Shown: positions 1 to 9,148, counted from the stretch's first letter. The stretch is 55,529 bases of DNA from Verrucomicrobiia bacterium (GCA_030430255.1 JAUIGD010000005.1:1-55529), one strand, 5' to 3'. Numbers and translations: made by a program. The notes: a model not told the origin generated them from the sequence alone.

Positions 1-548
1 GTGGTGCGGGTGGTGTCCCTGCGCACGACCTCCTGCATCGGCAGGAAGGCCACCCGCCGATCCCCCACATGGATGCGATAGCCGCCGAGACCGCCGACGA
101 TCTTCAGCAACTGGGCGAACGCGATGTTGCCGTGGTCGAAGGCGTAGCGAGCCCCGATCTCCGGAGGCGGGCCGAATTCGAGGCCCAGCCGCCGGCCGCC
201 GCTGTGCTCCGCGTAGATCCCCTCCAGCAACGCCACCGCCTCGGCGAAGTTCGGGGCCTCGAAGCGCCCGGGTGGCACCATGAAACTCGCCAGGATCTCG
301 CTCAAAGTCCATGTCTCGTAAGGATCCGCATCCCCCGGCTCGCGCTCCCTCGGTTTGAGCACGCTCGTGCGGCGGGGGATGCGCGCCGCGGCCGCCGCCG
401 CGGGCTTCAGCGCGGTGACCAACGCACCGCCATCCGGATCGGGGGCGGTGCCGGGATCGGATGCGCCGGGCCGCCACAGACCGACGCCGAGCAACAGCGC
501 CAGGACCACCGACGCGCCCAACAGCATCTTGCCGGATCTCTCTTCCAT
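1..548 (-). CDS. Hypothetical exported protein, partial (runs off the left edge); possible STN/secretin-like short domain
   Basis: Reverse complement opens with ATG at 548 (MEERSGKMLLGASVVLALLLGVGLW..., signal/TM-like) and stays open to position 1. Absent from the ORF track, probably because it has no stop in the window. Confidence 0.6.
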   Translation of the reverse strand, partial: MEERSGKMLLGASVVLALLLGVGLWRPGASDPGTAPDPDGGALVTALKPAAAAAARIPRRTSVLKPREREPGDADPYETWTLSEILASFMVPPGRFEAPNFAEAVALLEGIYAEHSGGRRLGLEFGPPPEIGARYAFDHGNIAFAQLLKIVGGLGGYRIHVGDRRVAFLPMQEVVRRDTTRT

Positions 549-569
549 CGCCGCACCCTACCCGCCCGG

Positions 570-1008
570 GGAGCACAAGGGAAGGCGGCAGATCGCGCGG
601 GCGCTCGGCTCCCCGTTCCCGCCGCAGCTGGTGGCCCGCGACTTCCTCAAAACGCGGGGCAAGGTCTCGGTCGAAGTGCGGCTGCAGCGGGGCGGGCGAT
701 CGCCGCTCGCGCTCTACTGGGCGACCCCCGCGGCGAAAGGCTTCGCCGCCCAGCGCCGCCAGCTCCAACCCGCCCGCTACGGAGAAGGGTTCCAGACCTA
801 CCGGTTCGGTCTCGACCTCGGCGAGGAAGCCCTCGATGCCCTGCGCCTCGACCCCGCCCAAGAGCCGGGCAAAGTGCTCATCGACGCCATCCGCCTCAAC
901 CAATCGCGCACCCCCGGCGAAGGCAAAGCCCAGCGGTTGTGGGAGTTCTGGCCCGGATCGATCACCACATCCGCAGGCGAGGTGCCGCCAGTCGTTGAGG
1001 CTGAGTAG
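570..1008 (+). pseudogene. Orphan C-terminal fragment resembling the C-terminal region of verrucomicrobial sulfatases
   Basis: Frame of ORF 355..1008: ...LVARDFLKTRGKVSVEVRLQRGG..LALYWATPAAKGFAAQRRQLQPARYGEGFQTYRFGLDLGEEALDALRLDPAQEPGKVLIDAIRL...LWEF, with no N-terminal catalytic domain. Translation then runs into a repeat element. Confidence 0.4.
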
Positions 1009-1130
1009 GCGGCGGCAGGGATCGGCGAAGCGTCTGGGTGAACACCCTGCCCGAGCCGATCCCAACGCCAACACCCTCAGCATCAACGAGGGCAAGCCAC
1101 AGCCCGGAGCTTGGTGATCGATCCGGGCTA
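949..1130. repeat. MITE-like palindromic repeat, copy 1 (~182 bp, terminal inverted repeats)
   Basis: Ends TGGCCCGGATCGATCACCA...TTGGTGATCGATCCGGGCTA. Its reverse complement is ~90% identical by eye to 23304..23485. Confidence 0.85.
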
Positions 1131-1685
1131 GGAGACCCTGGCTGCTACCGTTGCAAGCGCGCACCGAAGCGCCCCTCTGAGTCGAGTTCGCAAGCGAGTC
1201 CGGCGGCCGCTGGGGTCGTTGAATGGCGGAGGGCTCCGGAGATGCGGACCGCGGTGACTGAGGCCCTTCGCGTTGCTCAGGGTGGCAGTCGCGAGGAGTT
1301 GAGGGCAGTCAGGGCGGTGTCTGGGGATGTGGCCACCAGGCCTCCCGAGGAAAGTGCTGTGTCATGCTGACGAGCGCAACGACGGCAGGATCCCGCGCTG
1401 AAACCGGAGCGCCGAGCCACCGGGTCGTCGCGGATGGCCTGCGGTAGCGAAGCGGGCGGGCGAGGAGGCCCCTAGCGTTTGCGTCTCCCTCACGGCGATC
1501 CGGAGGACCTTGCTCCAACCGCGCCGCCCGAGATCGGATCGTCAGGGCGGCAACCCGAACGATTGGTCGGGAGCACCGGCCAGCGGATCGAAAAATTGAA
1601 ATTCTTTGACTGACCCCTTTTTTCGAGCGGCCGGCCGACGCGAGCGCTTGCTTGCCGCACCGCCCGGTCTAGCCTCCCGTCCCCG

Positions 1686-1988
1686 ATGACCACCGAAGAG
1701 ATCCGCGACTACATCGACGCCGCCGTGAGCGCGGCTTTCAAAGGCTACGCGTCGGACTCCGGAGAGATCGAAACCAGCGCAGGGGGCGATGGCCGGTTTG
1801 TCGGCACCGTGTCGGCGACGCGCTACTCGGGGTTGCCGATCGGCGGCGACATCTTCATCGCGATCGGCCAGACCTCCGAAGGGGCGCAGATCGTCAAGCT
1901 GGGCAAGACGGAATGCGTCAAACCCGACCCCGCCAACCTCGATGTGCTCCTGGAGAAGGAGCTGGGGATCAAGGGCGCCGGAGCGTAG
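1686..1988 (+). CDS. Hypothetical protein (100 aa)
   Basis: Complete ORF with plausible composition (MTTEEIRDYIDAAVSAAFKGYASDSGEIETS...), 14 bp upstream of the next gene. Confidence 0.45.
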   Translation: MTTEEIRDYIDAAVSAAFKGYASDSGEIETSAGGDGRFVGTVSATRYSGLPIGGDIFIAIGQTSEGAQIVKLGKTECVKPDPANLDVLLEKELGIKGAGA

Positions 1989-2002
1989 AGCCGCCTTCCC
2001 GG

Positions 2003-3193
2003 ATGGCCGAAGCCCTCTCGATCGACGAGGCCAGGAAGCTCGTCCTCCACGCGCAGCGATTGCCGCCCAAACGGCAGGCCGGCCCCGCCGTCGCCGCCAC
2101 GCTCTCGGCGATCGGACACCTCGGCTACGTGCAGATCGACACCATCTCGGTCGTGCAGCGCGCCCACCACCACACGCTGTGGAACCGCAACCCCCGATAC
2201 CGTCCCGACCACCTCGACCAACTCCTCGGCGAAGGGCAGGAGTTCGAATACTGGTCGCACGCGGCCGCGTACCTGCCGATGCGCGACTACCGCTTCAGCC
2301 TGCCGAAGAAACACGCGCTGGCATCCGGGGAGCGGCGGCATTGGTTCGACCGGGACGAGCGCCTGATGGGCCGCGTCCTGGAACGCATCACCAGAGAGGG
2401 CCCGCTGATGGCGAGGGACTTCGACGGCCGCGGGAAGGCGGAGGGCGCCTGGGAGACCAAGCCCGCCAAACAGGCCTTGGAGAACCTGTTCATGCAGGGC
2501 GACCTCATGGTCCCCCGCCGGGTCCAGTTTCAGAAGGTCTACGACCTGACGGAACGCGTGCTGCCCGCCGGCACCGACACCAGCGTCCCCGACGCCGACG
2601 AGCACGCCCGCCACCTGATCACCCGCTACCTCCAGGCCAACGGGCTGGGGACCGCGGCCGAGATCGCCTACCTGCTCAAAGACACGAAACCGATCGTGGC
2701 GGCGGCCCTGCGGGACATGGCGTCGGGCGGTGAGCTCTTGGAGGTCCAGGCCTGCGGCCACCGCTACTACGCCCTGCCCCGATCGCTCGAACTCCTGGGC
2801 AAGCCCCTCGCCCGCCGCAAGCTCAAGATCCTCTCGCCGTTCGACAACCTGCTCATCCAGCGCAAGCGGATGCAGCGGCTGTTCGAGTTCGACTACCTCA
2901 TCGAATGCTACGTCCCGCGGGAGAAACGTCGCCACGGTTACTTCACCCTGCCGGTCCTGTGGGACGGGCGCTTGGCGGCCCGGATGGACTGCAAGGCGGA
3001 CCGGCCACGCGCCTTGCTGCACATCCACCACCTCGCCCTCGAGCCCTGGCTCGCGGAGGTCGACGCGTTTTGCGCCGCGCTCCGCGGGGAGTTGGGGGCG
3101 TTCCTGCGCTTCCAGGCTTGTGACGGCGTCCAGCTGCACCGCACCACGCCGTCCCGGCTCAAGGGGCGCGTCGCGAGGGCGATCGAGCGGTAG
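2003..3193 (+). CDS. Winged-helix DNA-binding protein, YcaQ/AlkZ-like DNA glycosylase family (HTH_42)
   Basis: MAEALSIDEARKLVLHAQRL...GYVQIDTISVVQRAHHHTLWNR... contains a QxD motif typical of the YcaQ-like branch; C-terminal region ...LRRKLKILSPFDNLLIQRKRMQRLFEFDYLIECYVP. Confidence 0.85.
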   Translation: MAEALSIDEARKLVLHAQRLPPKRQAGPAVAATLSAIGHLGYVQIDTISVVQRAHHHTLWNRNPRYRPDHLDQLLGEGQEFEYWSHAAAYLPMRDYRFSLPKKHALASGERRHWFDRDERLMGRVLERITREGPLMARDFDGRGKAEGAWETKPAKQALENLFMQGDLMVPRRVQFQKVYDLTERVLPAGTDTSVPDADEHARHLITRYLQANGLGTAAEIAYLLKDTKPIVAAALRDMASGGELLEVQACGHRYYALPRSLELLGKPLARRKLKILSPFDNLLIQRKRMQRLFEFDYLIECYVPREKRRHGYFTLPVLWDGRLAARMDCKADRPRALLHIHHLALEPWLAEVDAFCAALRGELGAFLRFQACDGVQLHRTTPSRLKGRVARAIER

Positions 3194-3252
3194 CCCGGAT
3201 CGATCAGCAAGCTCCGGGCGGCGGCCTGCCCCTGTCGATGCTGAGGGCGCTG
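3191..3252. repeat. MITE-like repeat, copy 3 (truncated half copy)
   Basis: TAGCCCGGATCGATCAGCAAGCTCCGGGC...GATGCTGAGGGCGCTGAGG matches the left half of 23304..23485. Confidence 0.65.
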
Positions 3253-3289
3253 AGGTTTGGATCGCCTCCGGCTGGGCGGGTCGGCGCGA

Positions 3290-4300
3290 CTACGCGGCGC
3301 TGCGCTGGCGCGCCTCGCGGCGCACGGCACCTGGGGTTTTGCCCGTGAAGGTCTTGAAGGCGCGGTTGAACGCGGCCTCGCTCCGGTAGCCGAGCTGCTC
3401 GGCCATCTCCGCGAGCGGCAGGTCGCCGTCGCGGAGCCAGCTGGCCGCGAAGCGGAATCGCCACTGCCGGACGTAGCGCATCGGCGGCTCGCCCACGATC
3501 TCGTTGAAGCGGGCGGCGAAGCCGGAGCGCGACATGCCGACGGCCTCGGCGAGCGAGCGCACGTCCCAAGGGTGGGTCGGCCGACGGTGGACGAGGGCGA
3601 TGGCCTTGCCGATCTGCGGATCACGCAATGCGCCGAGCCACCCGGTCTTCGCGAGCGGGTCGTGTTCCAACCAATGCCGGATGGCCTGCACGACGAGGAT
3701 GTCGGACACCCGCGTGATCACCGTATCGCCACCGGGCCGCATCTCGCGCGCTTCGGCGAGCATCAGCCGGATCATGCCGATGAGCCAATCGTTCCCCGGG
3801 GTGTCGGTGCGCGTGACGATCATCTCGGGCAGAACCTCGATGAGCCCGAGCGCGGCGGGGTCGTTGACCTGGACCGCCCCGCAGATCAACCGCGTCTCGC
3901 GGCCGCCGCCGCCGAACTCGATGACCTCGTAGCGCGGGCTGATGAGTTCCCTCGGCAGATCGAAAAGGTCGATGGCATCCGCCTCGGGCCCGCTTTTCAA
4001 GGTGTGGCCACGGCCGTGCGGGATCAGCGCGAACTCACCTTCGCACAGCTTCCGCCGCCCCCCCTCGGCGCACTCGACCCAGCATTCGCCACTGGTGACG
4101 ACATGGAACATGAGGCAGCCGGGCATCGGCGGGAGATCAATCCCCCAGGGAGCCGTCAGTTCGGAGCGCGCGTAGAAGGTGCCGCTCATCCGCAATGAGT
4201 GCAGCGCCTCACCGAGTGGATCGACGGATTCGCAGGCGACATGGACGCATTCGGGCAAATCGGGTGAAGGCACGCGCTTCATCCGCACAGAGACGCGCAT
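3290..4300 (-). CDS. AraC family transcriptional regulator with N-terminal cupin (Cupin_6-type)
   Basis: N-terminal ...MFHVVTSGECWVECAEGG...; C-terminal HTH ...VGMSRSGFAARFNEIVGEPPMRYVRQWRFRFAASWLRDGDLPLAEMAEQLGYRSEAAFNRAFKTFTGKTPG. Confidence 0.9.
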   Translation of the reverse strand: MRVSVRMKRVPSPDLPECVHVACESVDPLGEALHSLRMSGTFYARSELTAPWGIDLPPMPGCLMFHVVTSGECWVECAEGGRRKLCEGEFALIPHGRGHTLKSGPEADAIDLFDLPRELISPRYEVIEFGGGGRETRLICGAVQVNDPAALGLIEVLPEMIVTRTDTPGNDWLIGMIRLMLAEAREMRPGGDTVITRVSDILVVQAIRHWLEHDPLAKTGWLGALRDPQIGKAIALVHRRPTHPWDVRSLAEAVGMSRSGFAARFNEIVGEPPMRYVRQWRFRFAASWLRDGDLPLAEMAEQLGYRSEAAFNRAFKTFTGKTPGAVRREARQRSAA

Positions 4301-4331
4301 TTTGGACGCAATGTCAATAATTCCGGATCAA

Positions 4332-4349
4332 TTGGCATAGAAAAGCCAA
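4332..4349. promoter_or_regulatory. Inverted repeat TTGGC-N8-GCCAA, candidate operator in a divergent intergenic region
   Basis: TTGGCATAGAAAAGCCAA lies between the AraC gene (minus) and the NmrA gene (plus). Confidence 0.35.
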
Positions 4350-4375
4350 ACGCGGTGCGGAAGGGTGGCCGCACC

Positions 4376-5230
4376 ATGAAAAACACACCGCACCCAATCC
4401 AATCGCCCTCGAACGAAATCACGCTGGTCATCGGCGGCAGCGGCAAGACCGGCCGCCGCATCGCCGCGCGGCTGCAGCAGCGAGGCCGCGCGGTCCGGCT
4501 CGGTTCGAGGTCGGCCTCCCCAGCCTTCGCGTGGGACGATCGCTCCAGCTGGAGCGCGGCCATCGACGGCGTCACGGCGATCTACATCGCCTACCATCCC
4601 GACCTCGCGGTCCCCGGGGCGGCCGCTGACATCGAAGTGCTGATCGACGCCGCCCGCGAGCACGGCGTGCGCCGGCTCGTCCTGCTGTCCGGACGCGGCG
4701 AGGAGGAAGCGCAGCGTTGCGAGCAGCTGGTGCTGCGCTCCGGGATCCCGGCCACCGTCCTGCGCTGCTCCTGGTTCGACCAGAACTTCAGCGAGAGCTT
4801 CCTGCGCGATCCGGTGCTAGGCGGCGCCATCGCGCTGCCTGTCGACGGCGTGCGCGAGCCCTTCGTCGATGTGGACGACATCGCCGACGTCGCCGTCGCC
4901 GCGCTCACCGAAGAGGGGCACGATGGCGAGATCTACGAGATCACCGGCCCCGAGCTGTTGACCTTCGCCGACGTCGCTTCGCTCCTCGCCGAGGCCACCG
5001 GTCGCGAGATCGTGTTCGAGCGAATCCCACACGCGGACTTCGTCGGCGGCCTCCGCGCCGCGCCGCTGCCGGAGAGCATGGTCGAGCTGATCAGCTACCT
5101 GTTCGACGAGGTGCTCGACGGCCGCAACGCCCGGCTCGGCGACGGCGTGCAGCGTGCCCTCGGGCGCGAGCCGCGCCGCTTCCGGGAGTTCGCGACCGCC
5201 GCGGCCGAGGCCGGGGTCTGGGAGCGGTAA
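4376..5230 (+). CDS. NmrA-like NAD(P)-binding Rossmann-fold protein
   Basis: ITLVIGGSGKTGRRIAARLQQRGRAVRLGSRS... nucleotide-binding motif and NmrA-like layout. Confidence 0.85.
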   Translation: MKNTPHPIQSPSNEITLVIGGSGKTGRRIAARLQQRGRAVRLGSRSASPAFAWDDRSSWSAAIDGVTAIYIAYHPDLAVPGAAADIEVLIDAAREHGVRRLVLLSGRGEEEAQRCEQLVLRSGIPATVLRCSWFDQNFSESFLRDPVLGGAIALPVDGVREPFVDVDDIADVAVAALTEEGHDGEIYEITGPELLTFADVASLLAEATGREIVFERIPHADFVGGLRAAPLPESMVELISYLFDEVLDGRNARLGDGVQRALGREPRRFREFATAAAEAGVWER

Positions 5231-5266
5231 CGGCGCGTCGCCCGAAGTTCAACACACCGCCATCCC

Positions 5267-5779
5267 ATGAACACGATCGCAACCCTGTCGCCCGCCGTGC
5301 TCTTCGTCGCCGCCATGGCGATCTCGAGCGCCATCCTCTGCGGGCTGTTCTTCGTCTTCTCGAACTTCGCGATGAAGGCGCTCTCGAGGCTGCCGGCCGG
5401 GTCCGCGGCATCGGCGATGCAGTCGATCAATGCCGCCATCCTCAACCCCGGATTCTTCGGCCTGTTCGCGGGCACCGCCGCCGGCAGCCTGGCCGTGCTC
5501 GTCGCCGCGTTGGGGGACCTGGGGCATCCCGCCAGCCCGTGGGTGGCGTCCGCCGCCGCGCTGTGCCTCGCCGGCTGCTACCTCGTCACCGCGGCCGTCA
5601 ACGTCCCGCTCAACCACCGGCTCGACGCGGTCGACCCCGCCGCCAGCGAGGCGGCGGGGGCCTGGCGGGAATACGTCGCCCGCTGGCTGCCGTGGAACCA
5701 CATCCGCACGGTCGCGACCCTGATCGCCGCGGTGCTCTACGCGGTCGGCGCGCTGGTGATGGTCAGCGGCGGCCGGTGA
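5267..5779 (+). CDS. DUF1772 (anthrone oxygenase-like) membrane protein
   Basis: Four hydrophobic segments; NVPLNHRLD motif and C-terminal WLPWNHIRTVATLIAAVLY are typical of DUF1772. Confidence 0.8.
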   Translation: MNTIATLSPAVLFVAAMAISSAILCGLFFVFSNFAMKALSRLPAGSAASAMQSINAAILNPGFFGLFAGTAAGSLAVLVAALGDLGHPASPWVASAAALCLAGCYLVTAAVNVPLNHRLDAVDPAASEAAGAWREYVARWLPWNHIRTVATLIAAVLYAVGALVMVSGGR

Positions 5780-5843
5780 TGCCGGCGGTGCGGGGCGCCC
5801 GCATCCCGGCGCGCGGCGCGACGAGGGGGGGCGCCAGCTCCGC

Positions 5844-7064
5844 CTACTCCTCCTCCATCATGCCGGCCACCGCGTCGGCGAAGGCGTCGCCGAGGCGGAC
5901 GAAGAAGGCGCCGCTGCCGAGGTAGTGGTAGGGCCGGTCGCTGCCGACGGTGTCCCACTCGTGGTAGTGCTCCGGCCAACCCTTCTCGAACACCGCGTTC
6001 GAGTAGTGCGAGTACTCCGTGTAGCTCTCCACCGCCACGACGTTGCCGGCGAACTCCGGCGCCTCCGCGGCCTCGCGCTGCCCGACCGAGACCTTGTTCT
6101 CGGCGACCTTCTCCGCGGTCACCGGGGTGCCCAAGACGCCGATGGCGAAGGGCATGTCCGGCGTCTCATACTCGGCGCGGACGTCCTTGATGAAATGGAT
6201 CATGTTGTCCTTGTAGCTGTCGCGGAAGGCGTCGGAGAACTGGTCGTTGTAGCCTTGGAACCAGACGAAACCGGCGATCTCGTAGCCGGCCTCGGCGTCG
6301 TAGTCGGGGTGGTTGTCGGCGAGCTGGTCGAGCACGCCGCGCACGGCCTCGTTCATCATCCGATAGTACGCGCCGGCACCCGCGGCGATCTCCTCCGCCC
6401 TGTCGCCCTCCCTCTCCTTCTCGCTGAGCTCGTATTCGCCGGCGGACGGCGGGCGGAAATCGTAGTGGAGCGACTTCCCACCCCAGGAGGTCTTGATCAG
6501 CAGGATCGGGCCGCCGACCTGCTCGGCGATCGACAGGCCGAAGCCGAACTCGGGGCCGATGCGCTGGCCGCCGGCGCCGTAGCCGACCCCGAGCGACCCG
6601 GCCTTCTGGCTGCGGTCGGCGATGGAGTTGATGTAGACGCGGTCGGACACGGCGCAGGCCGCCGCCACCTTCGCCTTGTAGGCCTCGTGCGCCTCCTTGC
6701 GCTTCGCCACCTCCGCCTCCAGGGCGGTCTTCCCGGGGCCGTCGGGCAGGTCTTTGACCTTCTGGTTCGAGATCCCGCCGCTCAGCTCGTCGAGCTCGCG
6801 GGCGGCGGCGAGCTGTGCTTCCAACATTTCCCTAGAGATATCCGCCCCGCCGGCGAAGGCCATCTCGGCGAGCTCGCGGTCGCGCGGCGCGTCGGAGGCG
6901 AGCAGGGTGGCGACCGTGTGCGGGTTGGCGTGGCCGACCATGTTCGACTGCCCGGCGAGGATGAAGACCTTCAGCTTCTCGCCCGCGGAGGCGGGGTGCG
7001 GGAGGCCTGCCGAGGCGAGCGCGAAGAGGGCGAAGAGGGTGGGTTTTCGGGCCGTGGAGTTCAT
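5844..7064 (-). CDS. Sialate O-acetylesterase-like (SASA/DUF303) carbohydrate esterase
   Basis: Signal peptide followed by LKVFILAGQSNMVGHANPHTV (GQSNM block), ...TSWGGKSL... and ...GFVWFQGYND.... Confidence 0.85.
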   Translation of the reverse strand: MNSTARKPTLFALFALASAGLPHPASAGEKLKVFILAGQSNMVGHANPHTVATLLASDAPRDRELAEMAFAGGADISREMLEAQLAAARELDELSGGISNQKVKDLPDGPGKTALEAEVAKRKEAHEAYKAKVAAACAVSDRVYINSIADRSQKAGSLGVGYGAGGQRIGPEFGFGLSIAEQVGGPILLIKTSWGGKSLHYDFRPPSAGEYELSEKEREGDRAEEIAAGAGAYYRMMNEAVRGVLDQLADNHPDYDAEAGYEIAGFVWFQGYNDQFSDAFRDSYKDNMIHFIKDVRAEYETPDMPFAIGVLGTPVTAEKVAENKVSVGQREAAEAPEFAGNVVAVESYTEYSHYSNAVFEKGWPEHYHEWDTVGSDRPYHYLGSGAFFVRLGDAFADAVAGMMEEE

Positions 7065-7163
7065 CGTCGGCCGGCTAGGCTAGGGACTCCCGGGCGCCGG
7101 GTCAATGCGGAGGGGGCGAGCCCGCGCTTGACGGCAAAGCCCGACGCGAGGTGAGTCGGAGCC

Positions 7164-9131
7164 TTGCTCAAGCCCATCCCGAAACGCCTCTTCGATAGCC
7201 CCCGTCTCCGCGCGGTGCTGCCGGCGCTGTTCGCGTTCTCGCCGGCGCTGGTGACGGCGGCGCTGATCGCGACCCACGCCGTGAACGTGCCGGTCTGGGA
7301 CGGCTGGGAGCGCGGCGTGCTGTTGGAGAAGGCGGCGAACGGCGAGCTGGACTTCGGCTACCTGTTCTCTGCGCACATCGACCACCGGCCCGTCATCCCC
7401 CGCCTGATCACCCTGGCGGCGAACGCGCTGTCGGGCGGCGACGTCCGCGCCGAGATGGCGATCGGCTTCCTCGCGGTGGTCGCCGGGGCGATCGGGTTGC
7501 TGCTCGCCCTGCGCAAATCGCTGCCGTCCCCGGCCTGGTGCTGGGGCACGATGTTCGCGCTCAACTTGCTGATCTTCTCGCCGCTGCAGTACCAGAACTT
7601 CCTCTGGGCGGTGCAGCTGGCGTTCCTGTTGCCGCTCGGTTGCCTCGGCCTCTTGCTGGCGGTGATGACCTCCGGCTGGCGGCCGCTGGCGAAGGGGCTC
7701 GCCGCGGCCGGGCTGGCCTCGGTCGCGACCCTGAGTTTCGGCCACGGGCTCATCCTGTGGCCGGTGGCCGTCTGCATGGCCCTGTTGCACCCGGCGGCGG
7801 GGGCGCCCCGGACGCGGCTGGCGCTCGGCGGGGTGTTGGCCGCGGTGGCGGCGGCGACGGTGGCGCTCTATTTCAATTGGAACTACGTCAACACCTCGCA
7901 GCCCTGGCACGCCTATGGCGCGCTGCCCGGCGAGCCGCCGCCGGCCGTCGACCGGTTCGCCAACCTGCGCGAGAACTCGGACCGCGTGGCGGACTACTTC
8001 TGGGCCTCGCTGGGGAACCCCGTCGCCCGCCTGCTGGGCAGCGACCCGCTGGCGGTGGCGGTCGATGCCGGGCGGGCGCTGTTGGCGCTGTTCGGCATCG
8101 CCTCGATCTGGATGCTCGCCGGCGCCCGGCGCGAAGGCCGCTGGGCGGCGCTGTTGCCCTGGGCCGCCTGCGCGGCCTTCGCGGTGGTCGCGGCGCTCAT
8201 GATGGCCACCGGCCGCGGCGCGGACCTGCCGCTCGAGCGCGCGCTCTACAGCCGCTACGCCAGCCTGACGGGCTACCTGCCGATCGGGCTGGTGGCGATG
8301 GCGGCGTGCGCGCTGAGCCGGTGGCGCGGCGCGGCGGGCAGCGGCGCGGCATTAGTTGGCATCGGTTTGCTAGCCGGAGCGCAGAGCCAAGCCTACGTCT
8401 ACGGCGCGCACAAGATGGCGGCGTGGAAGATGGCGCGGCTGGAGGAGCGCTTCCACCTGCTCTACGCCGCCCACAAGACGCCGCGCTTCCCGGCGCTGAT
8501 CGACGGCGGGATGCAGGTCGCCGAGGGAGAGGAACCGTTCGCGGTGCGCCAGGCGCGGTTTTTGGACGGCAGGGGTTGGTTGAGCCCGCCGATGTTCGAG
8601 CGCTTCGACTTCGGGGGTTTCGAGCGGCTCGATGAACGCGCGCTGGCCAAGCGCTCCGACCTGCTCTTCGCGGGGCTCCACGACGAGGCGACGCTGCACC
8701 TCGCCGGCTACGCCACCTTGCCGGACGGCCGGATCGCCGACGGGGTGCTCGTGACCTGGCGGCGCCCCGGCGATGACCCCCCGCGCCCGGCGATCGAGAG
8801 GAGCCGCAAACGCGAACGCATCCACGGCGAGCGGGTCGCCGCGCTCGACTGGGCGCTCCTCGATGTGCTCGGCGTCCGCGCCGCGCCGGCGATGCGCGCC
8901 TCCTTCGAGGACGGGCAGTTCGGGGCGAACAAGATGAACCTGGCGAAGCGCGAGAACTACGCCCGCTTCGAGGACCCGGTCGACCTCTCCCCGCTACCCG
9001 AAGGGGGGGAGGTGGAGATCTGCCTCTGGGTCGCCGACTGCGAACACATGCAGGTCGCCCCGCTCAAGCGCATGTTCCGCTTCGACCGGGGCGAGGCCGC
9101 GCCCGGCGAGGTTTTGGTCGAGGTGGATTAG
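7164..9131 (+). CDS. Hypothetical multi-pass membrane protein (TTG start)
   Basis: 655 aa with many hydrophobic helices and a soluble C-terminal domain. Confidence 0.7.
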   Translation: MLKPIPKRLFDSPRLRAVLPALFAFSPALVTAALIATHAVNVPVWDGWERGVLLEKAANGELDFGYLFSAHIDHRPVIPRLITLAANALSGGDVRAEMAIGFLAVVAGAIGLLLALRKSLPSPAWCWGTMFALNLLIFSPLQYQNFLWAVQLAFLLPLGCLGLLLAVMTSGWRPLAKGLAAAGLASVATLSFGHGLILWPVAVCMALLHPAAGAPRTRLALGGVLAAVAAATVALYFNWNYVNTSQPWHAYGALPGEPPPAVDRFANLRENSDRVADYFWASLGNPVARLLGSDPLAVAVDAGRALLALFGIASIWMLAGARREGRWAALLPWAACAAFAVVAALMMATGRGADLPLERALYSRYASLTGYLPIGLVAMAACALSRWRGAAGSGAALVGIGLLAGAQSQAYVYGAHKMAAWKMARLEERFHLLYAAHKTPRFPALIDGGMQVAEGEEPFAVRQARFLDGRGWLSPPMFERFDFGGFERLDERALAKRSDLLFAGLHDEATLHLAGYATLPDGRIADGVLVTWRRPGDDPPRPAIERSRKRERIHGERVAALDWALLDVLGVRAAPAMRASFEDGQFGANKMNLAKRENYARFEDPVDLSPLPEGGEVEICLWVADCEHMQVAPLKRMFRFDRGEAAPGEVLVEVD

Positions 9132-9148
9132 CGGGCGGACGGCGGCGG

